NCBI GenBank assembly: GCA_934597125.1
Contig: CAKTQM010000001.1
Location: forward strand, 53,679 to 117,678
Direction: 5' to 3'
Length of the DNA: 64,000 bases
Origin: an uncultured Oscillospiraceae bacterium
GTDB lineage: Bacteria; Bacillota; Clostridia; Oscillospirales; Oscillospiraceae
Positions within the stretch are counted from its first letter, which is position 1, and each line of letters begins with the position of its first letter. The translations under genes and the position numbers were made by a program. Of the stretch, positions 47,501 to 53,311 are shown piece after piece. Below the pieces are notes generated by a model. That model was not told the DNA's origin and did not search any database. It saw only the letters and a program-made list of their open reading frames with translations.

Positions 47501-47687
47501 CGACAGCAAGGGCCGCGGGGAAACCATCAGACGGTATCCCGGCAAGACGGACGCCGCGGCGGACAACGGCAAGACTGTGAAGTCCAGCGATACCGGCGAT
47601 GCCGGCATGGCGCTGTACGCGGCGCTGGCCATTGCCTCGCTGGGCGGCATGAGTCTGCTGCGCGGTAAGCGCAAGCGCGAGGACTAA
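41565..47687 (+). CDS. Giant modular surface protein, 2040 aa, with C-terminal membrane anchor (surface protein C)
   Basis: Signal peptide (RRIISLLMALVMTLSLVPTT, ending VWA); beta-helix-like region (about 75-560; TIEEAFKAFEHEGTVKLLQD, GGTYTGGSGGIF); Cys-rich modules at about 558-680, 870-900 and 1105-1130 (CAFC, CYDC, CKDC, CAKC and CTTC pairs, probably metal-binding); two more beta-helix blocks; two MBG/Ig-like repeats at about 1350-1500 (FTYDGSAKTPEVTV and AVYNGSAQTPDVTVRD); a carboxypeptidase-regulatory/CNA-B-like domain at about 1690-1785 (GAPVANATVTIREGNKIHYR); and a tail IRRYPGKTDAAADNGKTVKS, SDTGDAG, membrane span, RGKRKRED. This is an adhesin-like layout. Function is inferred only. 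Confidence 0.85.
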   Translation: MKRRIISLLMALVMTLSLVPTTVWAAGIDMGGGIVSGGQGENTSGGVYDDGTGSSGTGGGVYSGVGANSGAVAEVTDYNKKTTAYSTIEEAFKAFEHEGTVKLLQDVTLNDTNDYGIILSGSMVGSFDNAISGDLTLELNGKTISQKTGITSWNNVKSVFYVGFGCTLTIQDSSETGGGKILQPNGGIAVTCNEGGTVIVKSGTIEQTGVNSDINNNCAIAGLSGTVTIEGGEFSGSQMGVGILSGCHLNVSPVTGAPTFHGGTYGLQIYSGGSASLSGGTYTGGSGGIFRQDGGKVTDLLDSGYHYEDGDGKVITPDGNSVPSGTKVVKTEGLVEYIDADGNAASKIGCIPLTAEGFTGIGANSNVWFVADHDITTSEGNFAVTGTVNLILCDGVTVALDNESITLCGYTNQPATLNIFAQSGGTGKLVVTATADSTYAGICNISGENDSAALNVYGGTVEATGALKEGVSIDVCSAGIGTAGQNESNNTLTVNICRGTVIAKAGGAGAQAIGSGTNAKGTVTVTIADGMKCVKTEDPSTECSYGNTEGTSVTITRCDHPKVNYTGTETDAAGHTGTCAFCRATVTGNHTFGEWTPVDGTNYHQRSCTAGCGYTVKGEHVWRGEANADGLTHNVRCYDCGEQGDTDVPHDFSDHMNRTVDGEPWWYYRCKDCLATLVAVYGKDKYTILQKAVDAAAEAENGTVELQDYLNENVTITKGNVTIDLNDCRWGKGDSNGTVLTVQGGSVTLENGIMHDSPACAPLVIEGGEVTLKSMDIRGVSNTVRTMPAVEVTSADAKLNLTIGVTLVNGMEVPAGKCLADYLPEGAAFAECDVNGKEITAKSTFVSDVYTTNKSTSDMAVVAHSHNGSPCACGYTCGHSAGMDSNTGKCAKCGTFLAEASVTAESATVYYDSFAGAVNAAKEQDGSTVKLLKNATLPSYDEDKANSNIYIEKGTFTIDWNGYTLTGGTWYGLLVITDGWGTRADVTLMDSNGNAGGARNHGGAAIGVYASGNVTIQSGIYSPQVLKDERASRKVTISGGVFENPESSGIRGALYYAGGKLKDMLASGYTFAYEDNTLLDVYNTNMSEGRRTVHVVAHAKHTFGENDRCDCGLVCAHAAIDADRTCTTCGKTMVVKVVKSGGETRYYRDLQTALNNAGVGTVTLLTDANTAGAFSITTALTLDLNGYNIGGTVTVGAKATIKDSGTDKGKIGQLNVVSASLTLGDLLEENYGFKTANGWADETAKTAGGISVMQVPFMRAALMASKTTKVYGEAGVKLTGDYTLNYSVTTYGDWYKIADDGTATALEETSCLRYVLPADLAVGQHTYRLTFRSADGYQTSREVTVTVTPAALTEDSVTLAEDSFTYDGSAKTPEVTVVLRDQTLVKDRDYTVAYANNTDAGTATVTVTGKDNYAGTVTKTYRITAKTITGMTLTVEGNAVYNGSAQTPDVTVRDGEKTLVKDTDYTVVSYAGNINAGEAAVTVAGKGNYQGQLKETFTIAKANAGTVGDGSLTITNDWAKVYTVQLPALPALNEPCRYGTIRYRVENVELGSYYDAGAARQASVSDSGVLTLPIQAVSSDQTGSVGTVTVKVSSDNYEEITIKVAVNAVNKAVPTGEPTLSRTTLRYGETLSAITLSGAMKVGETEIPGRFSWEEPNMLPNTAQYTAAWIFTPDDQEHYAVVTGKAELRVTNLPQKTHQVGGQVQYEAEDGQTGAPVANATVTIREGNKIHYRGMTDAEGKFTIRNVENGIYNVVVEVQDGLMRKTVTAKLILNSGSSDTIDVGTLKIPVEPVNSKLKQEDNVPDTVVGGLDDLAKEKYGEKPDDGNGVEVTMEVKAPEESKEQKDVEQEIRKKAPDKELEFIDIDLLLKTILKEQTPEGEAPSDPAELITDTGDTVLEIIISYDTSRKGITVLRHHVENGKDEVTQFDPKNPGKDGTFYIDYENHCIHIFTSKFSTYAIGYEPPVQEPEKPDVKPPQADSKGRGETIRRYPGKTDAAADNGKTVKSSDTGDAGMALYAALAIASLGGMSLLRGKRKRED

Positions 47688-47690
47688 GCA

Positions 47691-47719
47691 AAAAAACACC
47701 CCGAAAGGGGTGTTTTTTT
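47691..47719 (+). terminator. Terminator of surface protein C gene
   Basis: AAAAAACACCCC/GGGGTGTTTTTT with a GAAA loop, readable from both strands. Confidence 0.92.
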
Positions 47720-47802
47720 GTTTGCGGGGCGGTGGCGCGGTTTGTGCTGCTGTTGCATAGAACGAAGCAGTGATCTGCGATGTGGAAAAGGGGGATATGT
47801 GG

Positions 47803-48372
47803 ATGAATTACCACAACAACGGCTCTTGCAGAGGAAGCGGCGGCTATTCGGCGGAGGCCTGCGGGGCATATGTGACCATTCAGGGGCCGATGGGGCCTAT
47901 GGGGCCGGAGGGGCCGCGGGGGGAACAGGGTGTGCGTGGCGAGCAAGGGCCCATGGGCCCGCGGGGCGAACGGGGCGAACAGGGCGAGCGGGGCCCTGCC
48001 GGTGAGCAGGGGCCCATCGGCGAGCAGGGGATTCAGGGCGAGATCGGGCCCCAGGGTGTGCAGGGTGATCGCGGCTGCCCAGGTCCGCAGGGTGAAAAAG
48101 GCGACCCGGGTGAGAAAGGTGAGCAGGGTATCCAGCACCATTTCCCAATAGCCTGCCCGCCTGGCGCGGCGCAGGAGCTCCGCGATCAGCGATTGGCCGA
48201 TCTTCCGGCCGCGGCAGGCGGGGCGGACATACAGCCGCTTCATTTCGCAGCGGGTGGGGGAGTGACGGTGATAGGCCACCATGCCCAGCACTGTGCCGTC
48301 CTCCAGCGCCACCAGCAGTTTGCCGTTGGGAGGCGCGTATTTTTGGGCGGGGTCGCGCAGCTCGTCCTCTAA
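47803..48372 (+). CDS. Collagen-like (Gly-X-Y) protein, 3' end replaced by antisense acetyltransferase sequence
   Basis: After [20 protein letters not shown] come 28 uninterrupted Gly-X-Y triplets (47884-48135; [20 protein letters not shown] and on). From 48136 the frame reads the non-coding strand of the convergent GNAT gene ([14 protein letters not shown]...), with loss of the triplet pattern, to a stop at 48370. Collagen-like repeat proteins in Clostridia often form spore-surface filaments. The usual C-terminal trimerisation domain is absent, so the product is probably not functional. AAGGGGG precedes the ATG by about eight bases. Confidence 0.65.
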   Translation: MNYHNNGSCRGSGGYSAEACGAYVTIQGPMGPMGPEGPRGEQGVRGEQGPMGPRGERGEQGERGPAGEQGPIGEQGIQGEIGPQGVQGDRGCPGPQGEKGDPGEKGEQGIQHHFPIACPPGAAQELRDQRLADLPAAAGGADIQPLHFAAGGGVTVIGHHAQHCAVLQRHQQFAVGRRVFLGGVAQLVL

Positions 48373-48468
48373 TTTCTGAAAGGACAGGTCGCGCCCCAGC
48401 GCCTGTGTGTATTCTGTCAGTAGCATCCGCACCTGCTGCATATAGGGGGTTCCGTCTGTGATCGTCAT
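48124..48468 (-). pseudogene. GNAT-family acetyltransferase, C-terminus lost
   Basis: The ATG at 48468 follows CACGGAGGCCCC. The first 115 residues are a good GNAT domain: [40 protein letters not shown] (acetyl-CoA loop R-x-x-G-x-G variant) and [22 protein letters not shown]. Homologues continue with an ALYRSLGF-type strand, but here the frame runs into the antisense of the Gly-X-Y repeats from about 48124 and stays open as low-complexity sequence to 47527. The last beta strands are therefore missing and the protein is probably inactive. Confidence 0.7.
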
Positions 48469-48602
48469 GGGGCCTCCGTGTTTTTTTGGTGATATGAACA
48501 GTATAACAGAAAAAGGCAGCGGGGTGCACCTGTCAAAGCGCACAATTTCGGCAGATAACTTCTGTGCAAAAGGGAGAAAATGCGACGGATTGCCGAAAAA
48601 AC

Positions 48603-48630
48603 GTGACATCCACGGATGGCGTGCTATAAT
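48603..48630 (+). promoter_or_regulatory. Promoter of surface protein D gene
   Basis: GTGACA, 16-base spacer, TATAAT. The spacer length is the same as in the other surface-gene promoters, but the TGG extension is absent (GTGC precedes the -10). Confidence 0.65.
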
Positions 48631-48662
48631 TGGTGATGTATCAGAAACAGCCCATGGGCTGT

Positions 48663-48692
48663 TCTCGTTTCAATTTTTTTATTGAAACGAGA
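48663..48692 (+). other. Leader hairpin with T6 loop upstream of surface protein D
   Basis: A perfect 12-bp stem TCTCGTTTCAAT/ATTGAAACGAGA closes a loop of six T. It is preceded by a second palindrome, AACAGCCCATGGGCTGTT (48647-48664). Both lie in the 5' leader between the promoter at 48603 and the ATG. Confidence 0.75.
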
Positions 48693-48732
48693 GGTGTTTC
48701 GAAAATATTTACAGAAGAGGGAGAAATGAAAC

Positions 48733-50220
48733 ATGAAGAAGATCGTAAGTGTTTTGCTGGCGCTGGTCATGTGCATGAGTTTGTGCGCTGTGGCCTGGGC
48801 GACGGATCCGTCTGTCGCAAAGGTGGGCGAAAACAAGTATACTGATTTGCACGAAGCCTTGGAAGCGGCCGTAGACGGCGGTACGGTGGAGCTGCTGAGC
48901 AGTGTAACGCTGACAGGTGAATGGACGCCGGTTGGCAATAATGCAGCGCCGTTTACCGGAACAATCAACGGCAATAAGCACACGATTACCGGTTTGACAA
49001 TCAATGGCAGCGCAAATTATGCTGGATTGATCGGCGTACTTTCCGGAGGAGCTGTCGCGGACTTGAAATTTGCCAGCGTCAGCGTGTCCGGCGGCAGCGA
49101 TGTTGGTGCGGTTGTTGGCCGTATTATCAATGGCGGCAAGGTTTCCAACGTCCATATTCTGAGCGGCACGGTCACTGGCGCTAAGCGCGTTGGCGGTGTG
49201 GCTGGAAGCATCATAGCCTGCGGCGATGCTATCAGCTGCACCAATGCAGCCGCTGTAAACGCGACGGAACGTAATGCCGGCGGCATTGTCGGTTCTGCCT
49301 ATTACACTGAAACCGGTAAGACGATGAATATTACCGGCTGCATCAATACGGGCACTGTAACGGCGAACGGTGTTGCCGGCGGTATTGTCAGCCTTTCCTC
49401 GGCAAATGTGTCCGGTAATAAGAATGCAGCTGAGGTAAGAGGTACGGAAGTCGGCGGCATTGTCGGCGAACAGAAATCTTATGGCTCGGTGACGAATAAT
49501 ACAAATACCGGAAATATTGTAAACACCAGCAGCGGCGGCTACGGCGCGGGCGGTATCGTCGGTTGGCTCCGCTATCACGGCACAAGCGAAGCAGACGCAT
49601 ATCCGGTTTCCGATATCATTACCGTCAGCGGCAATAATAACTCTGGCAATGTAACCGGCGGAAATGACGCTGGCGGAATTATTGGCACAGTGTATAATTC
49701 TGCTGTCATCCTTGCCAATATAAACACAGCACAAACCCTGTCCGGTGCGACTTTCGCAGCCGGTATTGTAGGCAATTACCAGGTGACAGAGGTGCCTGCG
49801 GCTGCCGGCCCTGCCAATAACAAGGTGACGTTCCGGAGCGACAATACGTCTGCCACACCGCTAGAGAGCATCAACGCACAGTGCAAGGCGCTGCTTATTT
49901 ATGACAACACAGCGAGTGCTACTGATCCGGACGCATCTCGTGTTGAATATACCGATGTACCTCAGCAGCCCCCTGTGACCCCCGATCCCGTAAATCCCAA
50001 CCCCGATCCTGTGAATCCTGATCCTACGCCGGTCAAGCCGGAGCGGCCCGACCATCCGATTCGCCGCTATCCCGCTGCCACGACTACCGCCGAGACCACC
50101 ACGGACGGTACGGACGTGACCAGCGCCAAGACCTTTGACGGCGGCGTGATGCTGTACGCGGGTATGGCGCTGACTTCCGCCGTGGGCATGGCCTGGATCG
50201 GCAAGAAGCGCGAACAGTAA
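48733..50220 (+). CDS. Secreted GLUG-repeat surface protein with C-terminal anchor (surface protein D)
   Basis: A 495-aa protein. Signal peptide (IVSVLLALVMCMSLCAVAWA); an ENKYTDLHEALEAAVDGGTV strand pattern; then repeated GLUG-type rungs at about 95-345 (YAGLIGVLSGG, VGAVVGRIINGG, VGGVAGSI, AGGIVGSA, VGGIVGEQ, AGGIIGTV). A Pro-rich spacer (TPDPVNPNPDPVNPDPTPVK) reaches through the wall to the anchor IRRYPAATTTAETTTDGTDV, SAKTFDGG, membrane span and KKREQ. It is probably a surface adhesin of the same family as A-C. GAAGAGGGAGAAATGAAAC precedes the ATG. Confidence 0.83.
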   Translation: MKKIVSVLLALVMCMSLCAVAWATDPSVAKVGENKYTDLHEALEAAVDGGTVELLSSVTLTGEWTPVGNNAAPFTGTINGNKHTITGLTINGSANYAGLIGVLSGGAVADLKFASVSVSGGSDVGAVVGRIINGGKVSNVHILSGTVTGAKRVGGVAGSIIACGDAISCTNAAAVNATERNAGGIVGSAYYTETGKTMNITGCINTGTVTANGVAGGIVSLSSANVSGNKNAAEVRGTEVGGIVGEQKSYGSVTNNTNTGNIVNTSSGGYGAGGIVGWLRYHGTSEADAYPVSDIITVSGNNNSGNVTGGNDAGGIIGTVYNSAVILANINTAQTLSGATFAAGIVGNYQVTEVPAAAGPANNKVTFRSDNTSATPLESINAQCKALLIYDNTASATDPDASRVEYTDVPQQPPVTPDPVNPNPDPVNPDPTPVKPERPDHPIRRYPAATTTAETTTDGTDVTSAKTFDGGVMLYAGMALTSAVGMAWIGKKREQ

Positions 50221-50263
50221 ACCCAATGTTCGGCGGCGCTCTCCCCGCGCTGCGATGAAAAAA

Positions 50264-50289
50264 GACACCCCGTGAGGGGTGCCTTTTTT
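50264..50289 (+). terminator. Terminator of surface protein D gene
   Basis: CACCCC/GGGGTG stem, preceded by an A-tract and followed by CCTTTTTT. Confidence 0.88.
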
Positions 50290-50334
50290 GGTGATACGGG
50301 GCGTCGGGGATGCTGTTCCCTACGAAGGATTTAG

Positions 50335-50419
50335 CGGGTATTGGCGCGTTGCGGCGGGCGGACAGGGTCGTCCGCCCCTACAGATGGTTTAACGGGTATT
50401 GGCGCGTTGCGGGGGGCGG
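50335..50419. repeat. 58-bp partial tandem duplication containing a 26-bp palindrome
   Basis: CGGGTATTGGCGCGTTGCGG (followed by CGGGCGG or GGGGCGG) occurs at 50335-50361 and 50393-50419. Between the two lies the dispersed palindrome (50356-50381) and AGATGGTTTAA. Confidence 0.85.
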
Positions 50420-50438
50420 CGAAAGTGGAGATGGATGC

Positions 50439-51533
50439 TCAGACGCCGAAATAGGACTGGATGGTCTGCATGTGCTGGCTTTGCGGCACGTGGAAGGGGC
50501 AGCGGCTGTCGCAGTGGCCGCAGGCGATGCAGTCTCCGGCACGCTTTACCAGGGTCAGGTAGTGCTCCCGTGCCAGAGCGTCTCCCTGCAGGGTCAGATC
50601 GTAGTATTTGTTGATCAGGGCGATGTCCAGCCCGGCAGGGCAGGGGTGGCAGTGCTTGCAGTAGACGCAGCGGCCCACCGCGGCGGCGGGGGCCAATTGG
50701 CCCAGGCAGGAGTAGTCGCGGGCCGTCTCCGGCGCGTCGAAGAAGGACAGCGCCTGACGCATCTCCGCTTCGCTGCCGAAGCCGGGCAGCACAGCGATGA
50801 CGCCGGGCTTGTCCAGGGCGTACTGGATGCACTGTTCCCGCGTCATGGCGACGCCGAAGGGGGATTGGGCAGCGTCCAGCAGCTGGCCGCCGCAGAAGGG
50901 CTTCATGACGGTGATGCCAACGCCCTCCCGCTGGCAGCGGCGATAGAGGTCGTAGCGTTCGCTGTTTTCGCCGATGCCGTAATCGCCCTGACCGTAGTCG
51001 TAGGCGGGGTTGATGCTGAACATCACCACGTCCACGATGCCCATATCCAGCACCTTGTGTACCAGCGCCGGTGTGTGGGAGGACAGGCCGATGTGGCGGA
51101 TGACACCCTGTTTTTTCAGGTCAAGGATGTAGTCCAGCACGCCGTTTGCCTGATAGGCGGCCAGGTCGTGCTCCTCGTCCAGACAGTGGATAAAGCCCAC
51201 GTCGATATAGTCGGTCTGGAGGTTTTTCAGCTGCCATGCTACGGACTTTTTGATTTCGGCCAGATCTGTCGTCCAGCCGTATTCGCCGGAGGTGTAGTCC
51301 GCGCCGAAGTGGATCTGGAGATAGACCTTATCGCGGAGGCCCTTCAGAGCCTTGCCGTAGGCGGCAAAGATGGCGGCGTGGCCGCCGGCCATGTCAAAAT
51401 AGTTAACGCCGCAGTCAATGGCGGCGCGGACGGCGGCGATGATCTCCGCCTCCGGCTGTGCACCGATGACGGAGGAGCCCATGCCGATGACGCCGATCTT
51501 TTCCCCGCCGTGGGGCAGAATACGATATTCCAT
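50439..51533 (-). CDS. Aldo/keto reductase with C-terminal [4Fe-4S] cluster domain
   Basis: A 364-aa protein. A TIM barrel (VIGMGSSVIGAQPEAEIIAA, NYFDMAGG, DYIDVGFIHCLDEE, GVIRHIGLSSHTPALV) is followed by a ferredoxin-like tail with CVYCKHCHPCPAG and CIACGHCDSRCPF, enough cysteines for two [4Fe-4S] clusters. The catalytic tetrad is unusual: the Asp (YFDMA) and His (FIHC) are kept, but His occupies the Tyr position (MAGGH) and the Lys position (YLQIHFG). It probably acts in a different redox reaction from classical NADPH-dependent reductases. It lies 15 bases behind yhaM. Confidence 0.88.
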   Translation of the reverse strand: MEYRILPHGGEKIGVIGMGSSVIGAQPEAEIIAAVRAAIDCGVNYFDMAGGHAAIFAAYGKALKGLRDKVYLQIHFGADYTSGEYGWTTDLAEIKKSVAWQLKNLQTDYIDVGFIHCLDEEHDLAAYQANGVLDYILDLKKQGVIRHIGLSSHTPALVHKVLDMGIVDVVMFSINPAYDYGQGDYGIGENSERYDLYRRCQREGVGITVMKPFCGGQLLDAAQSPFGVAMTREQCIQYALDKPGVIAVLPGFGSEAEMRQALSFFDAPETARDYSCLGQLAPAAAVGRCVYCKHCHPCPAGLDIALINKYYDLTLQGDALAREHYLTLVKRAGDCIACGHCDSRCPFHVPQSQHMQTIQSYFGV

Positions 51534-51548
51534 GGAAGCGCTCCTTTC

Positions 51549-52505
51549 TCAATTCAGCTCGTGGGGTTTGTAGACCCGCCGTTCCAGGGCGAAGATGCGG
51601 TCGCTGAATTCGCCCACGGACAGGTCGCTCAACACCTCGCGGTAGATCTCCATGCGGCTGTCGATCACGTCGATGTGGGACAGCAGCTCCGCCTCGGCAA
51701 ACAGGGGGCGGACGGCGGCGCCGAACTCCGGCTCGCCGTGGTGGGAGAGGATCATGTGCTGCAGCAGGGTGGATTTGTCGTCGGGGAGGCCCAGTTCCCG
51801 CGCGGTGTCCGCCACCTCCTGGGCGCCCATGACCAGATGGCCCAGCAGCTGGCCATCGGTGGAGTAGTTGGTGACGAGACCCAGCTCGGAAAACGCGAAT
51901 TCCCGGGCCTTGGCAAAGTCGTGCAGCAACGTGCCCGCCAGCAGCAAATCGCGGTCGATGACCGCGCGGTACTGTCCGGCCAGGAAGTCGGCCAGGGTCA
52001 GCATATCCACGGTGTGCATCAGCAGGCCGTGCAGGAAGCTGTGGTGGACGCTTTTGGCGGCGGGGATCTGCGCCAGCTCCGTCAGGTGCCGTTTCAGCAT
52101 TGCGCGGCAGAGGGTTTGATAGTCCGCGTCGTGCATGCTGTCCACCAGAGTGTGGATCGTTAGCAGGTAGGCATCGGTGTCGATGGGAGCCACGCTTACC
52201 AGTCCGCCCAGATCCACCGGATCGGCGGGGGTGCGCAGGCGGATGCGGTCAATGACGATCTGACGGCTGCCGCGGTATTCCGATACCGTGCCCCGCAGCT
52301 TGATGATCTTACCCTCGTCGGCGGCGCCGATGGGGCCGGTGTAGTCCCACACCTTGGCGTCGATCACGCCGGAGGCGTCCGACAGCGAGGCGCTTAAAAA
52401 GGGCTTGCCCGCCGCGGTGGTCTTGGGGTAGGCGCCTTTCAGGATGTAAAAGCCCTCCACCTCGTCGCCGCTGCGCATGTCGGCGATTTTTTTGTTGTAT
52501 TCCAT
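51549..52505 (-). CDS. yhaM: YhaM-type 3'-5' exoribonuclease (OB fold plus HD domain)
   Basis: A 318-aa protein, the usual YhaM length. The N-terminal OB fold (GKPFLSASLSDASGVIDAKV) binds RNA. The HD domain has SFLHGLLMHTVDM, LLAGTLLHDFAKAREF and HMILSHHGEPEFGAAV, giving the metal-binding His and Asp pairs. YhaM is a Mn2+-dependent exonuclease that trims mRNA 3' ends in Firmicutes. The ATG follows AGAAAGGACAAACTAC. It leads an operon with the aldo/keto reductase. Confidence 0.92.
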   Translation of the reverse strand: MEYNKKIADMRSGDEVEGFYILKGAYPKTTAAGKPFLSASLSDASGVIDAKVWDYTGPIGAADEGKIIKLRGTVSEYRGSRQIVIDRIRLRTPADPVDLGGLVSVAPIDTDAYLLTIHTLVDSMHDADYQTLCRAMLKRHLTELAQIPAAKSVHHSFLHGLLMHTVDMLTLADFLAGQYRAVIDRDLLLAGTLLHDFAKAREFAFSELGLVTNYSTDGQLLGHLVMGAQEVADTARELGLPDDKSTLLQHMILSHHGEPEFGAAVRPLFAEAELLSHIDVIDSRMEIYREVLSDLSVGEFSDRIFALERRVYKPHELN

Positions 52506-52546
52506 GTAGTTTGTCCTTTCTGGTTGGAATCCTTGTTTTCGGTTCT

Positions 52547-52575
52547 ATTATAACAGTGCGCGGTGAATGGTTCAA
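52547..52575 (-). promoter_or_regulatory. Promoter of the yhaM-aldo/keto reductase operon
   Basis: TTGAAC, 17-base spacer, TATAAT on the minus strand, about 40 bases before the yhaM ATG. Confidence 0.82.
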
Positions 52576-52589
52576 GTCATTCCCAATAT

Positions 52590-52628
52590 GCCCCCTAAGC
52601 GGGCGCGTATCGCGCCCGCTTAGGGGGC
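52590..52628 (-). terminator. Perfect 18-bp hairpin after the Vat-like gene
   Basis: GCCCCCTAAGCGGGCGCG/CGCGCCCGCTTAGGGGGC with a 3-base loop. There is no T-run, so it may act as a transcript stabiliser or a Rho-assisted end. Confidence 0.6.
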
Positions 52629-52643
52629 GTGTGCAATGTGGGG

Positions 52644-53279
52644 TCAGTCCGCGATGTGCCGGATCCGGGTCAGGTCGCCGCTGCATAGGGCGGGCAGGTT
52701 GCGGAAGATCTTGTCCGCGTCCCAATCCCACCATTTAAGGGCCAGCAGGTATTCCGTCAGTGCCCTGTCAAAGCGGGGACGGATCACCCGACAGGGGTTT
52801 CCGCCCGCGATGCAGTAGGCGGGGATATCCCGCGCCACCACCGAGTTGGCGGCGATAATCGCGCCGTCGCCGATGTGGACGCCGGGCATTACGGTGACAT
52901 TCTGGCCGATCCACACGTCGTTGCCCACCACGGTATCACCCTTCAGCGGCAGATCGGTCAACGCGGGGGCAAAGGCCTCCCAGCCGCCGCCCATGATGTT
53001 GAAGGGGTATGTGGTGGCGCTGTTCATCCGGTGGTTGGCGCCGTTCATGACGAATTCGATCCCCCTTGCGATGGCGCAGAACTTTCCGATGATGAGCTTG
53101 TCCCCCAGAAATTCATAGTGATGGGTCACGTGATCTTCAAAGCGTTCCGCGCCGTTCGCATCGTCGTAATAGGTGTAATCCCCGACGATGATATTGGGGC
53201 GGGTGATGACATTTTTGATATAGACGACCTGCTTGATCGCCTGATTGGGGTAGATGCTGTTGGGGTCTGGCCCTGTCAT
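52644..53279 (-). CDS. Vat/CatB-type xenobiotic O-acetyltransferase
   Basis: A 211-aa left-handed beta-helix acetyltransferase. GPDPNSIYP at the start, NIIVGDYTYYDD, HYEFLGDKLIIGKFCAIA, the catalytic His83 in MNGANHRM, TYPF, DLPLKGDTVVGNDVWIGQNV and MPGVHIGDGAIIAANSVVAR followed by IAGGNP correspond closely to streptogramin A acetyltransferases of the Vat group. Those enzymes inactivate virginiamycin M-type drugs with acetyl-CoA. Chromosomal members may have another substrate. It is last in an operon with the two genes upstream. Confidence 0.85.
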   Translation of the reverse strand: MTGPDPNSIYPNQAIKQVVYIKNVITRPNIIVGDYTYYDDANGAERFEDHVTHHYEFLGDKLIIGKFCAIARGIEFVMNGANHRMNSATTYPFNIMGGGWEAFAPALTDLPLKGDTVVGNDVWIGQNVTVMPGVHIGDGAIIAANSVVARDIPAYCIAGGNPCRVIRPRFDRALTEYLLALKWWDWDADKIFRNLPALCSGDLTRIRHIAD

Positions 53280-53311
53280 AGCGATGCTCCTTTCGCGGGG
53301 TGTTCCGGATC

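Noticed and set aside
47527-48123. C-terminal extension of the GNAT frame beyond the collagen junction
   Set aside because: It is the antisense of Gly-X-Y codons and of the surface protein C terminator region; the low-complexity LAL/PHR-rich sequence is a by-product.
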